This document shows positions 45,801 through 54,214 of a stretch of 64,000 bases of DNA, one piece after another. The translations under genes were made by a program, and so were the position numbers. Origin of the DNA: Salinimonas profundi (GTDB taxonomy: Bacteria; Pseudomonadota; Gammaproteobacteria; Enterobacterales; Alteromonadaceae). The stretch is taken from the NCBI RefSeq assembly GCF_014750655.1, contig NZ_JABBXD010000004.1, positions 124,001 through 188,000 on the forward strand, read 5' to 3'. A model generated the notes under the pieces. That model did no database searches and was not told the origin of the DNA. It worked only from the letters and a program-made list of their open reading frames with translations. Numbering within the stretch: the stretch's first letter is position 1; the number at the start of each line of letters is the position of its first letter.

Positions 45801-47392
45801 ATGGTGAAGCGCGAGTTAATCAGAATGCTCGGGCCAAATTCTCTGACCAACGTTTCATTAAACAGACGCTCATAGCTGTTAGACGTGGACTCTTTGACAC
45901 GGGTTGGTGTCACCACGCCTTTAAGCATGCGAGGGACAGCTGGACGTTTAGAGCCTTCGCTGACCTTGAATATCCGGCTACGCCGATCCACAGCGACAAA
46001 GTACTCTTCTTTAAGCCCGATGGATTCAGACTTACCCAGAAACAGAATACCGGCATCCACCAGTGAGTAGCGAAACAGCGACAATACACGCTGTTGAAGC
46101 TCGGTATTAAAGTAGATCATCACGTTTCTGAACGAAATCATGTCCAGATGCAGAAAAGGGGGATCGCGGGTAATGTCCTGGCGCGAGAACGTAATGACAT
46201 CTCGCAGGTTCTTCTTCGGCTGGTACGCATCATCCTCAAAGCGAAAATACTTTTCTACTAGCTCAGATTCCACACTACTTACCGAATGCGATGAGTAACT
46301 GCCCTTACGGGCAATGGTCAGCGCATTCTCATCGATATCTGTGCCAAACACCTGTAAGTTAATATTTTTATCCTGCTTATTAATCTCTTCAAGAAACAGA
46401 ATAGCGATGGAATAGGCTTCCTCGCCTGTGGCACACCCAGCCACCCAGACCCGGATATTTTCGCCGCGTTTTTTGCCCTCTACGGTATCTGCGATGTAAC
46501 GCTGTATTGAGCTGAATGCATCTTTATCTCTGAAAAAGTTTGTAACCGAAATCAGCAGTTCTTTCGATAATGCCTGCACTTCGTCGGGATCTTTTTTAAG
46601 CTGCTTCAGGTAGTCTTTTAAATTATCTTTGTCAGTCGCAATGAGGCGGCGGTTCACACGCCGCAGCAAGGTAGCCTGTTTGTAAAAGCTAAAATCGATT
46701 TTCGTAGTTTCACGCACGACGTCGTACATTTCATTCATCAGCTTATTGCGAGCTTCTTCAGAATCAGGAAAGAAGTTTTCAACGATGTTACTGGTGAACG
46801 ACGCAATTTCCTGCCCCATATCTTCGGGGATCAGAACCCGATCAACATCTACTGCTTTAAGCGACGCAGTAGGCATGCCGTCATACTTGGCGGTTTCAGG
46901 ACTCTGCACAATGGCAAAGCCACCAGCACTTTTAATATTTCTCAGGCCACGGGAACCATCGCTGCCTGTGCCGGACAATACAATACCAATACTATGGTCT
47001 CCCAGCTCTTCAGCCAGTGATTCAAACAGTATATTTACTGACGGCTTAGGCGTCACATCTTCAGGCTTTTGCTCCAGCTTAAGATGCCCCTGACGAAACA
47101 CAATATGATGCCCGGGCGGCCCGACATAAATAGTATTTTTCTCTACCTTGATGTCATTTGAAATTTCTTTGACATCAAAGGAGGTTTCTCTGGCCAGAAT
47201 ATCTGACATCTGGCTTTTATGACTGGGCGATAAATGCTGCGCGATAACCAGGCTGGCATTTACATCTTTAGGCAGATTTGAAACAAGACTGATCAGCGCC
47301 TCAATACCCCCTGCTGACGATCCTACGCCAACAATGAAAGGGCTATCTGCAGTGCTGTCTGTCTCAGATGACTCTTGTTTTGCCATGTTCAT
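42857..47392 (-). CDS. CheB-CheR-coiled coil-PAS-GGDEF-EAL hybrid signalling protein
   Basis: This 1511-residue cytoplasmic protein joins chemotaxis-type and c-di-GMP enzymes. Domains in order: CheB methylesterase (about 18-200) with its triad in GVGSSAGG (S25/26), AQHLSPSH (H53) and GTGSDGS (D145), but no receiver domain; CheR methyltransferase (215-475) with VWVAGCATGEEAYSIA; a linker; a Glu-rich coiled coil (640-720, repeats of ATNEELQ type); three PAS-like domains (715-825, 825-945, 950-1075); GGDEF (1080-1240, GGDEF at 1159-1163); and EAL (1255-1490, EALLR at 1286-1290, plus DDFGVGHSSL). Both catalytic halves look intact. CheB/CheR/PAS hybrids usually end in a histidine kinase; here the output is c-di-GMP turnover. 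The phytochrome gene follows after 18 bp. A transposon end lies only 85 bp upstream of the start codon. Confidence 0.93.
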   Translation of the reverse strand: MNMAKQESSETDSTADSPFIVGVGSSAGGIEALISLVSNLPKDVNASLVIAQHLSPSHKSQMSDILARETSFDVKEISNDIKVEKNTIYVGPPGHHIVFRQGHLKLEQKPEDVTPKPSVNILFESLAEELGDHSIGIVLSGTGSDGSRGLRNIKSAGGFAIVQSPETAKYDGMPTASLKAVDVDRVLIPEDMGQEIASFTSNIVENFFPDSEEARNKLMNEMYDVVRETTKIDFSFYKQATLLRRVNRRLIATDKDNLKDYLKQLKKDPDEVQALSKELLISVTNFFRDKDAFSSIQRYIADTVEGKKRGENIRVWVAGCATGEEAYSIAILFLEEINKQDKNINLQVFGTDIDENALTIARKGSYSSHSVSSVESELVEKYFRFEDDAYQPKKNLRDVITFSRQDITRDPPFLHLDMISFRNVMIYFNTELQQRVLSLFRYSLVDAGILFLGKSESIGLKEEYFVAVDRRSRIFKVSEGSKRPAVPRMLKGVVTPTRVKESTSNSYERLFNETLVREFGPSILINSRFTILHSRGDLQPFVNFPSGSPDLNLSKLIVSEFSAELLSAFNKVKRDEDTAISRPRQVEKKNQEHWRLAVIPLEKEDSDLYIVNFRQADDEKIVTNDGNYDTENADVAELIAAREQLQTLTEEMAASAEEMQALNEEVQAANEELQANNEELEATNEELQATNEELISVNEESMRKSAELSSINSELESVYDTLDFPLFIFDQDLRLSRTNEAADRKYHLNSGTHKKPISQLNLPEYFIDIDSRLKSTMKSGGKLNIIIKPSERETLNLFITPLLNAKNKVTGAILVIIDNSELVKAHEDVEKNQDQLLSIMNNSLSVIALKDSSGRYEFVNARFEEIFNLSAEDVIGKTDNHIFEKETARSLREKDLDTMRSLSPVRSVDEFENEQGRCVLDAVRFPIFDSDGTVKSICTQANDITRARHANEQLKLAGKLFDRTGEAILVTDESKKIITSNEAFTELTGFDLQYLIGKTPRDLADEEHSESFFAGIRAVLDEQSYWQGEITNINSQGNKISLWLTINVVKDADGKHLNYVLTYSDVSEIKNVQRKIEFLATHDELTRLPNRNVLMERLELMLSNARRQKQLCAVLFFDLDDFKKINDSLGHNIGDLLLKQVTRRLQKCVRDTDMLARMGGDEFVAILQAETVDEIDEVANRIINTINAPFEINEHTLFASCSIGISVFPEDGEENFTLLKNADTAMYRAKEQGRNQYQFFTEEMKKEADDKLDIEKALRDALRDDLFSIDFQPQVEVASGAIVGIEALLRCDSEALKDTSALRFIEVAEKGRLIEEVGIHAIELVFKQMSQWRKENVSIPKIAVNVSVKQLKDSSFVKHLKTLMEKYGIKPDTLKFEITESALAERLDILVSELNKLVELGITLSVDDFGVGHSSLSQLRQLPIQEVKIDKSFISGIAENDDDRAVALAIIRMASAMGLQVVAEGVETEEQLAVLKEESCEIVQGFYLYKPKGSNQLTDMLSSRPSNALAE

Positions 47393-47476
47393 TTATTCCG
47401 GTTACTCGCCTTTCGCTGCCTGACGCAGACTCGATAATTTTTGCACATAATTGTATGCGTATTAATTCATCAGATG

Positions 47477-47611
47477 TGTTGATTAAACCATAAGATGACA
47501 AAAACAAACCACAGAAACCTTGACCATATAACGCATTGCTGATTCTCGCAAATTTCAGATTTAAGCATAAAGTGACAAAAAAACACTAAAAATAAACCAT
47601 AAAGTGACAAA
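47477..47611 (+). repeat. Transposon end with three direct TnsB-type binding repeats
   Basis: The end reads TGTTGATT at 47477-47484. Three 18-bp direct repeats follow: AAACCATAAGATGACAAA (47485-47502), TAAGCATAAAGTGACAAA (47562-47579) and AAACCATAAAGTGACAAA (47594-47611). The last two match each other at 16 of 18 positions. Spacing of 77 and 32 bp over 135 bp resembles the loosely spaced left end of Tn7. The TGTTGAT terminus with adjacent AACCATAA-TGA sites is what I recall for Tn6677-type ends. The third repeat ends 5 bp before the stop codon of the first cargo gene. Confidence 0.8.
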
Positions 47612-47616
47612 CTAAG

Positions 47617-49197
47617 TTATAAGTCTTTTCGTTTAAGACTAAGGATCCGCCTCGTCGGTTTTATATTTGTTCGGCCTGACAGGTTCTCATTTTTGATCTC
47701 GGAATGTGGAACATCAGTGAGCCCTGATGTGTCAGCTGCCCCAAATAGAAGATCAGCTGCACCTTTATCAGCCCGACTCCACAATTCAACGACATCAGAG
47801 TTAATAAGACTTTCTGCAATTCCAGTATATATTCTGTCCACTTTTTCGCAGTTTGTTGTGATGTGACCTATTGGCACCGTTATGCCGCTATTTTTACTTA
47901 CTTGAATATGGTACTGACAAACCGCCAACACACCGGGGATGACGAAAAATTCGGTTTTACCCATAAAAGGACTGCTCGCGGTACCTACTCCGTTGGGTAT
48001 TCTATTTTTATACCTTTCTGAAATATTTCTTTTTTCGGCATGACTTAAATCAAGGTCAATTGGTAAGACTGTTGTTAGAGTGCCTCTTACAGTTCGGCTC
48101 TCGCCAAGTTCTATTTCTAATTTCCTGCTAAACTCTGAAAGAAGCTCCGCAGAAGCCGCCCAAAGAGGTACGTCAGCGGACACCCAGATAGCTAACTTAG
48201 CTTCTTGAGGATTCCAATCCCTTCTGGAAGCCCTTATTAGGTCAAAGATTTCTGTTCTATTTTCGGGTAAATAAATGGGGCCCAACATTGCTGTTGTATC
48301 ACGGCTTCCATAACCTGTCTTACGTTCCGCTCTAGCCAACAACCAGCTCGCAAAATCAAACTCATCGTTTTTTATAAACTTGGTTAGCACATCATCTTCA
48401 ACGAAGTCACAAAACCCTTTGAAGCTCATTCCAGACTCGGAAATCTTCAACGTTGCAAAGTAGTCAGCAACTTTAGCTTCAAGAGCATTTGATAAAGTAT
48501 TCGAACGGGTTTCACCAATCTTTTCTAATGCAGTTCTATATACTTTTAACTGTCCCTGATCAGAAACACCAATTTGAATGTCTACATCTACAGGAATCTG
48601 CGCAATTCTATCGGGAGCTGTTGATGTGATTTTATACAGCCTAGTCCTTTGTGCTTCAAATAAACTTGAACGAGTAAATTCCAAATGTGCCCGATACTGT
48701 CGTGAAAAGTGTAAACAAACATCATCCTTGGTAGGCATAGCGTTTTCGTCGAGTGTTATCTCTGGTAGTCCAAAACGACTTTGGTCTAAAGTTCTTCTGC
48801 GTAATAGTTGATAAGTTAATAGATCAATAATGATTGACTCGTTGCGTTCCTCATATTCAATGAAAGAAGTACCTTCATTAAAGTTGCTAGCTTGTTTTGC
48901 TAGTAATGGCGATGGTTTCAATAACCCCGCGCTATCAACTGAAATCAGGCGCTTGTTGATCAAGGTTTCAACCAACACTTCTCTTTCCCTGCCAGAAAGC
49001 CCGAAATAATTTTGAATTTCACTCGCAGTAATCTCATCGAACATGAGAATTAGTCTGCAAGAAAAATCCTCGATCGCAGGGAGAGTCTTTTCTTTAGTCC
49101 AAGAACATTGCAATTTGTAACTTTTCGCCGGAATTAGAACAGTGACTACGTTCCCTCTTTTCCTCGACTCATGAACTGTGTTGTCAGTACTAATCAT
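47617..49197 (-). CDS. Partner protein of the NERD-kinase-helicase, unknown family
   Basis: I do not recognise this 526-residue protein. Its start is the ATG at 49195-49197, which overlaps the upstream gene's stop as ATGA and has GGGGAGAGGGT just before it. A longer frame to 49230 lacks this support. The N-terminal 100 residues include a likely winged-helix unit (EITASEIQNYFGLSGREREVLVETLINKRLISVD). The middle (about 120-260) is charged and helical, and the C-terminal part is beta-rich, with VPIDLDLSHAEKR and GKTEFFVIPGVLAVCQYHIQV. There are no membrane segments, nor nuclease or ATPase motifs that I can see. Translational coupling indicates it works in stoichiometry with the helicase, perhaps as DNA-binding or regulatory subunit (inference). 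The C-terminal tail is basic (RRILSLKRKDL). AT-rich codon use marks it as cargo. Confidence 0.85.
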   Translation of the reverse strand: MISTDNTVHESRKRGNVVTVLIPAKSYKLQCSWTKEKTLPAIEDFSCRLILMFDEITASEIQNYFGLSGREREVLVETLINKRLISVDSAGLLKPSPLLAKQASNFNEGTSFIEYEERNESIIIDLLTYQLLRRRTLDQSRFGLPEITLDENAMPTKDDVCLHFSRQYRAHLEFTRSSLFEAQRTRLYKITSTAPDRIAQIPVDVDIQIGVSDQGQLKVYRTALEKIGETRSNTLSNALEAKVADYFATLKISESGMSFKGFCDFVEDDVLTKFIKNDEFDFASWLLARAERKTGYGSRDTTAMLGPIYLPENRTEIFDLIRASRRDWNPQEAKLAIWVSADVPLWAASAELLSEFSRKLEIELGESRTVRGTLTTVLPIDLDLSHAEKRNISERYKNRIPNGVGTASSPFMGKTEFFVIPGVLAVCQYHIQVSKNSGITVPIGHITTNCEKVDRIYTGIAESLINSDVVELWSRADKGAADLLFGAADTSGLTDVPHSEIKNENLSGRTNIKPTRRILSLKRKDL

Positions 49198-52100
49198 ACC
49201 CTCTCCCCATCCATAAGAATTTTCTCGCAAGGCGCTATGATGTAATTATCACTATCTCTCTGTGACATTAAACCTATATAGCTCAAGACTTTACCAAGAG
49301 ATGAATCAGACTTTCCTTCAGCCCACATACGTCTTGCCCCTATTATTATTAATCTCTCCTGCGCGCGAGAAATCGCCACGTTTATCCTTGGCGCGTCTCT
49401 CAAGAAACCTTGTACGGAACGCAAGTTGTCCCTTACTAAACTAAGAATGACAATCTTGTTTTCCTGTCCTTGATAAGAATCAACGGTGTCTATCTTAATC
49501 AAGTGACGTAATGAAACTGCCCATTCTGACTTACTGAGCTCAGATTCAATCAATTCCTTCTGAGCTCGATACATCGTGATTATTCCTATTGGATATTGTT
49601 GTTCATTACTAACTTCACTTTTCAATTTGGCTAAGACCGATAATCTTGCCGTGGTCAAATTTTCAAGTATCTTCAAAATTGCTTCCGCTTCCGTGCGGTT
49701 TATATACTTACCCGTATCTATAACTTCTTCACCCATTTTCCCTTTCATACCAGAGCTATCAATCCAACTAACGGCTCTATCCAGAGGAAATGGCAATGTA
49801 TTGTACCAATTAGCAGGCTCAGGCCGCCCTGTCTTAAGTTCACCAACTTCTTCGGAATAAAAACAATTAGAGACTAAGTCACTGATTGGCTTTGCCATTC
49901 TGTATTGTGTATCTAATGTTATTCCTTGGTTTACACGAAATGCCCTGTAGAAATCGCTTTCACTAAACGCTTCAACAGTCACTCCGAGTTTTTTCGCTGC
50001 AACCCTCAATTGCTCCCTATCATACAAGGGAGGTAATTGCTTATGGTCTCCTACTAAAAGAACTCGCTTCGCACATTGAAGTGCTACCATTAGCTCTGAC
50101 GCTTGGGCTCTCCCGGCCTCATCTACAATAACCCAATCGAATATTTTTGATTCTAATTCGATACTTTTCAGCCCCATTCCTACCAAAGTACCGCATACAA
50201 GTTGCCTGGTACCGACCAGAAAGCTGTCATAGTTAGCTTCCCCAGTGAATAAAGTATCCATCCAGTCCTGACTTAGGCTCAACAATTTATTTAAACGCTG
50301 AAGGGCTGAAGGGTTATTTAGACCATGCAACTCAGCAGCCTTAAACGAAATATCTTTCCATGGATTTGAGTCTTGGTCGAAATGTATATTGAACTCGCCT
50401 TGGAACTTCTTATCAAGAATGACCGAAATTCTTTCTTCGACAGCATGTAACTTATTGTTATCTTCGGTTATGTCGACAACGTCTGAATTACCTTTTCTCA
50501 CTTTCTCCTCTTTGATCAACAGAAGGTGCTCTCTATTTTTGATCAGAGGTGCGAGTGTCCTGTGCAAAAAACATAAATCAGTTACTAATTCATCTGGCAA
50601 TAGAAGATGTCGAGCGAGCATTGAAATCCGTTGTTCATACTCTCGATGAAACTTGTTTCTAATCTGCCTTTGAAGGGAAGCTGTATGTGCATGCAATAGC
50701 TCCTCATCAATCATTTGCTCTTGACCAATCCTCACTATATTCAGGTCAAATCCATGTGAACTACATACTTCTCTAGCCTTAATAGCTACGTTATCAACTG
50801 CTGTGTGAGATTGACCGACTAAGAGAATATTCTGTACATTTGCGTGCTCAAGAAGGTAGTGGATAAACCTGCTTGTAAATGCTGTTTTCCCTGTACCAGG
50901 AGGGCCCTGAAGAACCCCAACAGGACCATATGCATACAACTGTTGAAACGCATCCACCTGTTTTGGATTCATTTCAACAGTATCGGAATCATACAACTCA
51001 CGGATATCTTCCTCTGATGGTGGCTCCGCATACTTTCTGCGCTCAATTTTAGCGTTGACATCAAAATAATCAGAAAGTCGTGATATTACAGACTCACTTT
51101 CAATAACTCTTGAGAGCGCTTTGTTTCTTCGGTCCCTTGAGGCTTTACTTCTAAGCGACTCAAGCTGGATAATCCCTCCCTTTTTTAACGACTTTCTGAC
51201 GTATGTTCTTTTCGGCTTGATTGACAGGAAGTCTCTATTAGTTTCCTGAACAACCAATTCGCCAATGTGGGAGTCATCACCAGCAATCGAAACAAAAATC
51301 TGATCATCTTCCTCAAAGTTTAGAGCGCCCCCCTGCAAATCGCTGTAAGGAACTAATAAGTTTCCATTTCGATTTTCTTCAACATCGCTGGAAAACACTT
51401 CTATGGTTTGTAATATTTCCTCTTCGGAATCAATTAACGCTTTCCAAACCTGATTTGGATTCAGCTGCACACTTTCAAATTCGCCGTCATTAATTTCGTC
51501 TGTAATTCCACTTCCAAATTTTTCTTCCAAAAGAGTCAACGTAGAGTCTAAGGATAAAAGCAAGTCAATAATCGCTTTTTCATTTGCTGAATCTAGATTT
51601 CCATAACCAACAGAAATAGGAACGTTTAATTCTTCTTGTGCCTTACCTGACGCTGAAACGACTTCACTTAATGGAACTTTACTACGATAAGACACTCTTT
51701 CCACTGCTCGTATATTATCTTGAAGCCTTAAAGTAATCGTTAGTTGTGAGGATATTCCCGTGATATAGCAGTTTAAGAGATTCTCTCTTTTTCGATCCCA
51801 CCTAGAATTGAGAAAATAACGTCCCTCGTCTTGTTCTAGAATTTCAGATTCTTGAGGAAATGAAGCATGCCCCCAGAGCACAGAGAGAGCCGCAGGATTA
51901 TTGATTCCATCATTTTTTGGTTTTGATGAATCTATTAATACTCTCTCCAACGCTTCCAATGAAGGTGGTATGCCATTTTTACCGCTTAGTCCTCGTGTGA
52001 GCTCCTCATCGAGTTCCTTAGAAAAGTCATCGTCAAAAAGCTCCCTAACAAGCTTGTAGCACGCGACCCTATCTCTTCCAAATGAATCCGTAAGTGCCGG

Positions 52101-54146
52101 GTTGCTTGGACCATACTCGGTGTTGTGCACTTCAGACTCTTCTGTAAAATCAACAACATCAATCAAAGAAACTTTTTCTAGTTCTTTATTCTCAGTTTGG
52201 GAGTTGAACGAAACTATGATGTTATTGGGGTGTATATCCCCATGAGAGATATTTAGCGTATGCATACCATCCACAGTCTGAATCAGTGACTGCGCTAACT
52301 TTAGCCTTTGGTCTTCTTCCAACATAGTAAGTTGTTTTTGATCCCAGACTTCACCATCTATAATTTCAGTGACTAGAAATAGACCTCCTCCTTCAAGAAG
52401 TCCACAATCAATAATTTGTGGTACTCGGAAACCAGATTCTCTAACAATTTCTACTCGTTTTTTCAGTTGAATCAATCTTCTATTGATTCCAACTGAATCA
52501 ACTGAAACTCTTACTTGCGGCCATATCTTACATAAGTACTCTTTACCTTCTTGAGTACTTTTATACACAAGCTTTTCGCCGTATCCTGGATTACCACCAA
52601 TCGGAGGGTACTCATTAAATACATCGAAAATTCCGAATTCTCTCTTTACAAAATCGCTACCAATAAGTTTGTCATATACATCAATCTTGTCCGACTGAAG
52701 GGGTACCGCTCCTTTGGTTAGTTCATTGAATTTAGCCAGCATTTCAGAAGCATTATTAAACCTAGATTGAGGATCCCAGCTGAGCGAGCTCTCAAACCAA
52801 GAGTTTAATTTTCCGGCAAAAGGATCTTTACTGGAATCTGGCAACTTCCAGATTGGTACTCCATCTTCTTTGGGTAAGCTTTCACCGGAGAAGCATATTT
52901 GGTAGCCGAGAACAGCGAGCATAAATACATCTTGCTTGAACGGATCTAGAATATCTCCATCCATCGCAAGCTCGTCTTCAGGCAGCTTCATGTAAGAACT
53001 TTGTAGTAGTTTACGAAGGTCTTTTATACTTCCTTTTTCGGGGAAGAAAGCGTTGGCATAGCCTGATGTCACAATACTGTTTTGCTCTGCTGCAAACCAC
53101 AAGTTATGACCATCTATATCACGGTGACCTAAATCCAAGCCGTGCAGTTCGGAAAAGGGAGCGAGTAATGCCCTAACCAAGTCAGCTCTCTTCTCTACTG
53201 ACCATGTTGCTCCCTCACGTGCAATTAACTCATCTAATCTTTTATAAGTTCTTTTGAGTTCATAAAGTTCCGTGCATTCTTCACTAACATCCTCCGCCGT
53301 CAAAGGAACCAGCGGTCTTAACATTAGCTGCTCTAAATGGTTACTCTGGGCTTTAACATGGTTCAACACCCTGCTTTCTCTTAGAGCTATTTGTGCCCAT
53401 TGTTCTTGGGTAGCATTCCCGATTCCAAGACGATTTAGATCCCAACGTCTAAGCAAAGCATTTAAATTCGGTGTTTCAACGTTGTACGCCTGGTATTCTT
53501 GATAAATACCATTTCGGTGCTGGAACCAGCAATCCTTTGATGATTCATAATCATAATAAATATAATTTTTGGCTTTAATCCTTGGACCTGCAAAAAACTC
53601 CTTGAATATTGGTAAGCAACGTTCGCTGTTAGGTCTAGAGTTATTGTTTCTCTCGAATACTGTATAGATGGCTTTCTTTTGATCAGCGGTGATTTTTTCA
53701 TAACCATCAGAACTTCTTATCTCAAGGAATTCCTCTAGAGAATGTACAAAACGACGTTCTGAAGTTGATAAATTGTAAGGGGTTGCGCTACCGCACAACA
53801 CAACATGTGCTTCTACTAAAGGAAAATAACCTAATTTATGTTCAAGTTCAGTTTGGAGAAGCTTCGCTATTCTTAAAGCATGTACTCGTTTGATTTCATA
53901 TGGACTTTTCGATCTATACTTGCCGTTTAGATACCACTTACCATCACTACTTTCGAGCTTTCCATTCCATTCTTTTAACTCGACAAGTAATAATCTGTCG
54001 TGGGTAATGATTAAAGTATCAACATCCATCGAACCTTGATCGTCTGCGACCAATAAACTGGCATAGGCGAACCAACTGTCTCGAAGTTTTTCTTCCATGC
54101 GGGCAACGGCTCTGCGTTCGCTGGCGTGTAATCCAGTCCCACCCAA
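49194..54146 (-). CDS. NERD - tandem kinase-like - superfamily 1 helicase fusion, probable antiphage protein
   Basis: This 1650-residue protein combines four recognisable parts. A NERD nuclease-related domain (about 1-130) has E10, D43 and E56-L-K58 (VDTLIITHDRLLLVELKEW). Kinase-like domain 1 (about 230-480) has HRDIDGHN at 341-348 but no clear DFG. Kinase-like domain 2 (about 500-720) has HGDIHPNN (635-642) and LIDVVDF (661-667). After a roughly 350-residue linker, a Dna2/UPF1-like helicase (about 1055-1620) has GPPGTGKT (1081-1088), VDEAG (1341-1345), GDHKQLPPL, DSYQGQE and NVAISRA. NERD plus kinase is the make-up of PglW in Pgl/BREX type 2; the fused helicase is extra. The listed start is a TTG. 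The ribosome binding site AAGGAG is 24 bp upstream, so an ATC (54159-54161) or ATT codon may be the true start, adding up to five residues. The partner gene overlaps its stop by ATGA. Confidence 0.88.
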   Translation of the reverse strand: MGGTGLHASERRAVARMEEKLRDSWFAYASLLVADDQGSMDVDTLIITHDRLLLVELKEWNGKLESSDGKWYLNGKYRSKSPYEIKRVHALRIAKLLQTELEHKLGYFPLVEAHVVLCGSATPYNLSTSERRFVHSLEEFLEIRSSDGYEKITADQKKAIYTVFERNNNSRPNSERCLPIFKEFFAGPRIKAKNYIYYDYESSKDCWFQHRNGIYQEYQAYNVETPNLNALLRRWDLNRLGIGNATQEQWAQIALRESRVLNHVKAQSNHLEQLMLRPLVPLTAEDVSEECTELYELKRTYKRLDELIAREGATWSVEKRADLVRALLAPFSELHGLDLGHRDIDGHNLWFAAEQNSIVTSGYANAFFPEKGSIKDLRKLLQSSYMKLPEDELAMDGDILDPFKQDVFMLAVLGYQICFSGESLPKEDGVPIWKLPDSSKDPFAGKLNSWFESSLSWDPQSRFNNASEMLAKFNELTKGAVPLQSDKIDVYDKLIGSDFVKREFGIFDVFNEYPPIGGNPGYGEKLVYKSTQEGKEYLCKIWPQVRVSVDSVGINRRLIQLKKRVEIVRESGFRVPQIIDCGLLEGGGLFLVTEIIDGEVWDQKQLTMLEEDQRLKLAQSLIQTVDGMHTLNISHGDIHPNNIIVSFNSQTENKELEKVSLIDVVDFTEESEVHNTEYGPSNPALTDSFGRDRVACYKLVRELFDDDFSKELDEELTRGLSGKNGIPPSLEALERVLIDSSKPKNDGINNPAALSVLWGHASFPQESEILEQDEGRYFLNSRWDRKRENLLNCYITGISSQLTITLRLQDNIRAVERVSYRSKVPLSEVVSASGKAQEELNVPISVGYGNLDSANEKAIIDLLLSLDSTLTLLEEKFGSGITDEINDGEFESVQLNPNQVWKALIDSEEEILQTIEVFSSDVEENRNGNLLVPYSDLQGGALNFEEDDQIFVSIAGDDSHIGELVVQETNRDFLSIKPKRTYVRKSLKKGGIIQLESLRSKASRDRRNKALSRVIESESVISRLSDYFDVNAKIERRKYAEPPSEEDIRELYDSDTVEMNPKQVDAFQQLYAYGPVGVLQGPPGTGKTAFTSRFIHYLLEHANVQNILLVGQSHTAVDNVAIKAREVCSSHGFDLNIVRIGQEQMIDEELLHAHTASLQRQIRNKFHREYEQRISMLARHLLLPDELVTDLCFLHRTLAPLIKNREHLLLIKEEKVRKGNSDVVDITEDNNKLHAVEERISVILDKKFQGEFNIHFDQDSNPWKDISFKAAELHGLNNPSALQRLNKLLSLSQDWMDTLFTGEANYDSFLVGTRQLVCGTLVGMGLKSIELESKIFDWVIVDEAGRAQASELMVALQCAKRVLLVGDHKQLPPLYDREQLRVAAKKLGVTVEAFSESDFYRAFRVNQGITLDTQYRMAKPISDLVSNCFYSEEVGELKTGRPEPANWYNTLPFPLDRAVSWIDSSGMKGKMGEEVIDTGKYINRTEAEAILKILENLTTARLSVLAKLKSEVSNEQQYPIGIITMYRAQKELIESELSKSEWAVSLRHLIKIDTVDSYQGQENKIVILSLVRDNLRSVQGFLRDAPRINVAISRAQERLIIIGARRMWAEGKSDSSLGKVLSYIGLMSQRDSDNYIIAPCEKILMDGERV

Positions 54147-54199
54147 AATTTTTACTTTGATATCTTTACTCCTTTAAGATCTTTACTCTCAGCATGCTT

Positions 54200-54214
54200 A
54201 CACTTTATAAGTGT
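54200..54214. promoter_or_regulatory. Palindrome in the leader of the NERD-kinase-helicase gene
   Basis: ACACTT-TAT-AAGTGT is a perfect 6-bp inverted repeat in the 115-bp gap before the helicase gene. On the minus strand it contains TATAAA and is preceded by TTTACA. It could be an operator over an internal promoter for the two-gene helicase unit; no T-run follows, so it is not a terminator. Confidence 0.4.

Noticed and set aside
47393..47476. Possible rho-independent terminator or small RNA just left of the transposon end
   Set aside because: No stable hairpin followed by a T-run could be found; the stretch is AT-rich leader sequence only.
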